Source: Parachlamydiaceae bacterium (lineage in GTDB: Bacteria > Chlamydiota > Chlamydiia > Chlamydiales > Parachlamydiaceae). Taken from it: DNA of 33,877 bases. The notes beneath the pieces are model-generated. The model had not been told where the DNA came from and searched no databases. It saw nothing but the letters and a program-made list of their open reading frames with translations. Positions 31,503 through 33,877 of this stretch are shown in pieces. The stretch spans positions 1 to 33,877 of the forward strand of contig JACCRY010000237.1 in assembly GCA_013813265.1 (NCBI GenBank). Reading direction: 5' to 3'. The stretch's first letter is position 1. The number at the start of each line of letters is the position of its first letter. The translations under genes and the position numbers were made by a program.

Positions 31503-33575
31503 TTAAGACTTGGTAATGTCTGAATTTATATTCTTGCTGACAATCCTGTTGATAGCTTTGCATTTGGAGTGTGGGTCTTTTATCAAATAAGCAATTTCTA
31601 AAGCTTCTTCGGGAAAAATTTTTGAGAGAGCCTTACTCAGTTCTAATAAGTCCCAATCATTCCGTTTGCTGTTTTTTGCCCATTCAACACTCATCTCTAC
31701 AGTTTCAAACGCTTTTTCAGGATCTAAAGCAACCAAAACTTCAACAGCGCTCATAAAAAAAATCCCATAAATCCCTTTAAAGCCAGAAATATATCTAAGA
31801 TAATTATCCCCATTGTCGTCCGCTTGACGCGTTAATTCAATACATTTCCTAAGGGAATTGTGTGCATATTCTTTATCAAGTGTTGCTGCAATTTTCAGTA
31901 AATTACCAAGAAAACCGAGTGCGAAGGCTCCTACCCCATCTAGTTTTTTTAAATGATTTACAAAGTCTTGAATTTTTATTGAATCGAAGGCTTGATGGAT
32001 AATGTCAAATGCCCGTTTTTGATCAAGATCCGCAAAAACCGAGGCAATGTTGGCTAGGTCATACATTTTACATGCCCAGCCCTCTTCATTTACAGAAACA
32101 AGAGCTTTGTCTAATATTAAAATGGCCTTTTCCTTATCGAATATAGCAAATGTCTTCCCGATAGCGACAAGGCTCTTTACTTCATAATAATTTTTATTTT
32201 GCGAGAAAAAACCTAATTTAAGGTGTTTGTTTAAAAAACGTTTAACTTCTTGCTTAACGTTTGTTTCAAATGGAGCTAACTTTTGAAGCATTTCTGTTGT
32301 CGTTTGAATATAATACGACCGACATTCTTCGTCATCTAGAGACATGAAGGAATCTGTAATATTCGATAATATGACACACGCACGACTGTTGTCAATGCCA
32401 TGATATGCCTCAAAAAGATTTACTAAATTACTGAAACGGTCATTAATATGGTCTTCTTTGATCGCAACTCTGTAAGCTTCGGCCCCCATTTTTAAAACTC
32501 TATTTTTATTGCAAAGCTTTGAATTTTTATAGATAGCTGCTAGTGCAAAGAAAATTTGAAGTGCAAATGATTTATCTTGTATAGAATCGATTATTTTAAG
32601 TCCGAGTTTTGCATTTGTTTTAGCGATAGCAGCTGCATACTTTAATTGATTATTTGTGTATTTGCTTTTTTCGACCCGATTATAGTGGAAGTCGTGAATT
32701 TGTGTAAGATTCTTTAATTTTTTAATGTTTTCTTTTATATTGAATTTACCCAGTATAAGAAAAATGTCATTTTGAATATTAATTTTTGTGGGCAAATAAG
32801 GTAGTGTTTTGCACAATTTAAAGCTTGTTTCGAGTAACTTAATTTTTCCGCAATAGTTTTGTAGAGCGTTCTTTAGTGTGACATTATTTTGGATAATCTT
32901 TTGAAACAGTTTACATGTTGAGGCAATTTGAAGGCATCCTGCTCCAGAACGCAAAAAATAGTTTACTAGAATATCTTCGTGAACGTCTGTGTTCAAGATT
33001 GGCGAAATCATGGTTTGGGAGTCATGTTCTTCAGAAATCTTCGAATCTTCTATAGTTATGGATTCTTCACTTTCTCCAATATGCGAAAAGGAGTTTACTA
33101 GGACATCTTCGTGGGTACCAGTACTTAAGACTGTAGAAATTATGGCTTGTGGATCATGTTCTTCTGAAAATTCCGTATCTTCAAAAATCTCATTAGCTTC
33201 TGTCGATTTATGGTCCCCATTTTTAGAACACAAATTACTCTTTAATTGATATAGAAGATCTTGACGACAAAAATTTCCAATCAACTGTTTAAACCACAGC
33301 ATAACGCCAATTTCCCATGGACCTACGTAAGGATAACCTAGATCTTTTAAATTGCTGAGAGCCTTATAAATCCGCTGTTTTTCTTTTTCGTTTTCGAAGG
33401 TCGTATTCTCACCAAGAACGCTTTTAATGAGATCATTGTATCTTAATTGATAAGTATTTAAATCTGTTCCAACCATGTTAATCCTACGGCCTTTCCAAAA
33501 GGTAAATTCTACATCCGCTGTTTCCAGATCTTCTGTTGTGATGTTAAAATGTATATTAGCTACAATTATATCCAC
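31503..33575 (-). CDS. F-box-like protein with helical repeats
   Basis: 690 residues; the start codon is GTG at 33575 with AGAGGA six bases upstream. No signal peptide. Residues ~1-115 are an unrecognised N-terminal domain. Residues ~133-220 contain a 44-residue tandem duplication (SEEHDPQAIIS.. and SEEHDSQTMIS..). In the second copy, ILVNYFLRSGAGCLQIASTC (~205-224) followed by KLFQKII fits the F-box pattern (two helices, then Val/Thr-Cys-Lys-x-Phe). From ~300 to the end there are about eight helical-pair units of 35-50 residues with a recurring L..IA..FA..D.E.A..I consensus (for example LANIASVFADLDQKRAFDII), like TPR/HEAT-type scaffolds. F-box proteins are rare in bacteria and known as host-ubiquitin-directed effectors in Legionella and some environmental chlamydiae, so an effector role is inferred. 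A plain TPR-like protein is the alternative. Confidence 0.6.
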   Translation of the reverse strand: MDIIVANIHFNITTEDLETADVEFTFWKGRRINMVGTDLNTYQLRYNDLIKSVLGENTTFENEKEKQRIYKALSNLKDLGYPYVGPWEIGVMLWFKQLIGNFCRQDLLYQLKSNLCSKNGDHKSTEANEIFEDTEFSEEHDPQAIISTVLSTGTHEDVLVNSFSHIGESEESITIEDSKISEEHDSQTMISPILNTDVHEDILVNYFLRSGAGCLQIASTCKLFQKIIQNNVTLKNALQNYCGKIKLLETSFKLCKTLPYLPTKINIQNDIFLILGKFNIKENIKKLKNLTQIHDFHYNRVEKSKYTNNQLKYAAAIAKTNAKLGLKIIDSIQDKSFALQIFFALAAIYKNSKLCNKNRVLKMGAEAYRVAIKEDHINDRFSNLVNLFEAYHGIDNSRACVILSNITDSFMSLDDEECRSYYIQTTTEMLQKLAPFETNVKQEVKRFLNKHLKLGFFSQNKNYYEVKSLVAIGKTFAIFDKEKAILILDKALVSVNEEGWACKMYDLANIASVFADLDQKRAFDIIHQAFDSIKIQDFVNHLKKLDGVGAFALGFLGNLLKIAATLDKEYAHNSLRKCIELTRQADDNGDNYLRYISGFKGIYGIFFMSAVEVLVALDPEKAFETVEMSVEWAKNSKRNDWDLLELSKALSKIFPEEALEIAYLIKDPHSKCKAINRIVSKNINSDITKS
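32961..33182 (-). repeat. 132-nt-period intragenic duplication
   Basis: GTTTACTAG(A/G)A(T/C)ATCTTCGT starts at 32961 and again at 33093. The two copies are similar for about 90 nt, including TCATGTTCTTC in both. The 132-nt offset equals 44 codons, so the frame is kept. It duplicates the acidic segment and the first residues of the F-box-like region in gene 31503-33575. Confidence 0.85.
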
Positions 33576-33877
33576 GAATTGTCCTCTTAGAATAATTTTA
33601 TCTCGTTAAATTAATAGTATGCAAATAAACTGATAAATTTGCAATAAAATTTCGGTGTGTTGGTTGAAGTGGGTGAATAGACGAAAACTAGCAAATTTTA
33701 ACCGTAGAGTGCTTAAGCTTAAATTTTAACTGTCAACATTTTCTTTGCGCCCTTTGGATATGCCAGGCATATCACATTAATCCATCAAACTGAAAGGAGT
33801 TTGAAATGTAAATTACACGTTCTACATTTAGCTGCGCGTGGCGTAGAAGGGTAACTAACTACGTGAAACACTGCGGT
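33576..33877. other. 302-bp region upstream of the F-box-like gene, to the window end
   Basis: No coding frame is convincing. It contains AAATTTTAAC twice (near 33694 and at 33721), the palindrome at 33757-33773, and AAAGGAG followed eight bases later by ATG and immediately TAA (33794-33810). It should include the promoter of the minus-strand gene. Confidence 0.5.
33757..33773. promoter_or_regulatory. perfect 17-bp palindrome, candidate operator
   Basis: GATATGCC-A-GGCATATC is perfectly symmetrical around A65 (33765). The size and symmetry suit a dimeric repressor site, and it lies in an intergenic region. No gene it would control is visible in the plus direction before the window ends; gene 31503-33575 starts 182 bp away. 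Confidence 0.4.

Noticed and set aside
33780-33877. Possible tRNA or small RNA at the window end
   Set aside because: No cloverleaf, anticodon arm or TTCRA-type motif could be folded by eye from this stretch.

Overview
The window reads as chromosomal DNA of an AT-rich, Gram-negative, host-associated bacterium. My best guess is an environmental member of the Chlamydiae (Parachlamydia/Waddlia/Simkania-like). The reasons are indirect: a protein with an F-box-like segment followed by helical repeats, a small two-lobed hydrophobic protein resembling inclusion membrane proteins, a short cysteine-containing outer-membrane barrel, a DMT-family transporter, and an unusually dense set of signal-peptide-bearing enzymes of eukaryote-like type, next to ordinary bacterial housekeeping genes. 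No rRNA, tRNA, CRISPR array, transposase or phage gene was seen, so the placement rests on gene content only.

Layout. 1-3.6 kb: two tandem related hypothetical genes that share one ~110-residue segment, the first beginning exactly at the edge of an 85-bp near-perfect palindrome, followed by two small minus-strand genes. 3.8-11.9 kb, all minus strand: aconitase (with two tandem terminators behind it), a DusC-like tRNA-dihydrouridine synthase, and a three-gene acyl-CoA unit (acyl-CoA dehydrogenase, carboxyltransferase subunit, stand-alone AtuA-like domain). 11.9-12.5 kb: a gene-free stretch with small dispersed repeats. 12.5-20.7 kb: mainly genes for exported proteins: a cysteine-rich beta-helix-like protein; a divergent pair of related secreted kinase-fold proteins, one with intact catalytic residues and one lacking the catalytic Asp; a PsiE-like membrane protein; a small secreted protein; a secreted choline kinase/APH-like enzyme; a secreted 2H-phosphoesterase-like protein; and a secreted protein of unknown function. 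21.0-27.3 kb: envelope functions (YbaL/Kef-type antiporter, sugar-phosphate transferase, outer-membrane barrel, exported GT25 glycosyltransferase, Arg/Asp-rich repeat protein). 27.4-31.5 kb: a tight plus-strand run of DMT transporter, CCA-adding/poly(A) polymerase-like enzyme, SpoU/TrmH methyltransferase and RsgA GTPase. 31.5-33.6 kb: the F-box-like repeat protein.

The most unusual part is 14.0-20.7 kb. Three kinase-fold proteins of two different types (one an apparent pseudokinase), a 2H phosphoesterase and two or three unassigned proteins all carry N-terminal signal peptides. Cytoplasmic enzymes of these folds do not need them, so export to the periplasm, surface or host is suggested; targets are unknown. 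The second theme is the number of long inverted repeats at gene ends (36-120, 8126-8179, 16343-16463, 19560-19608, 24664-24737, 27319-27365). Some are clear terminators; others have no U-tract and look like small palindromic elements.

All similarity statements are from reading the translated sequences by eye; no database search was possible.
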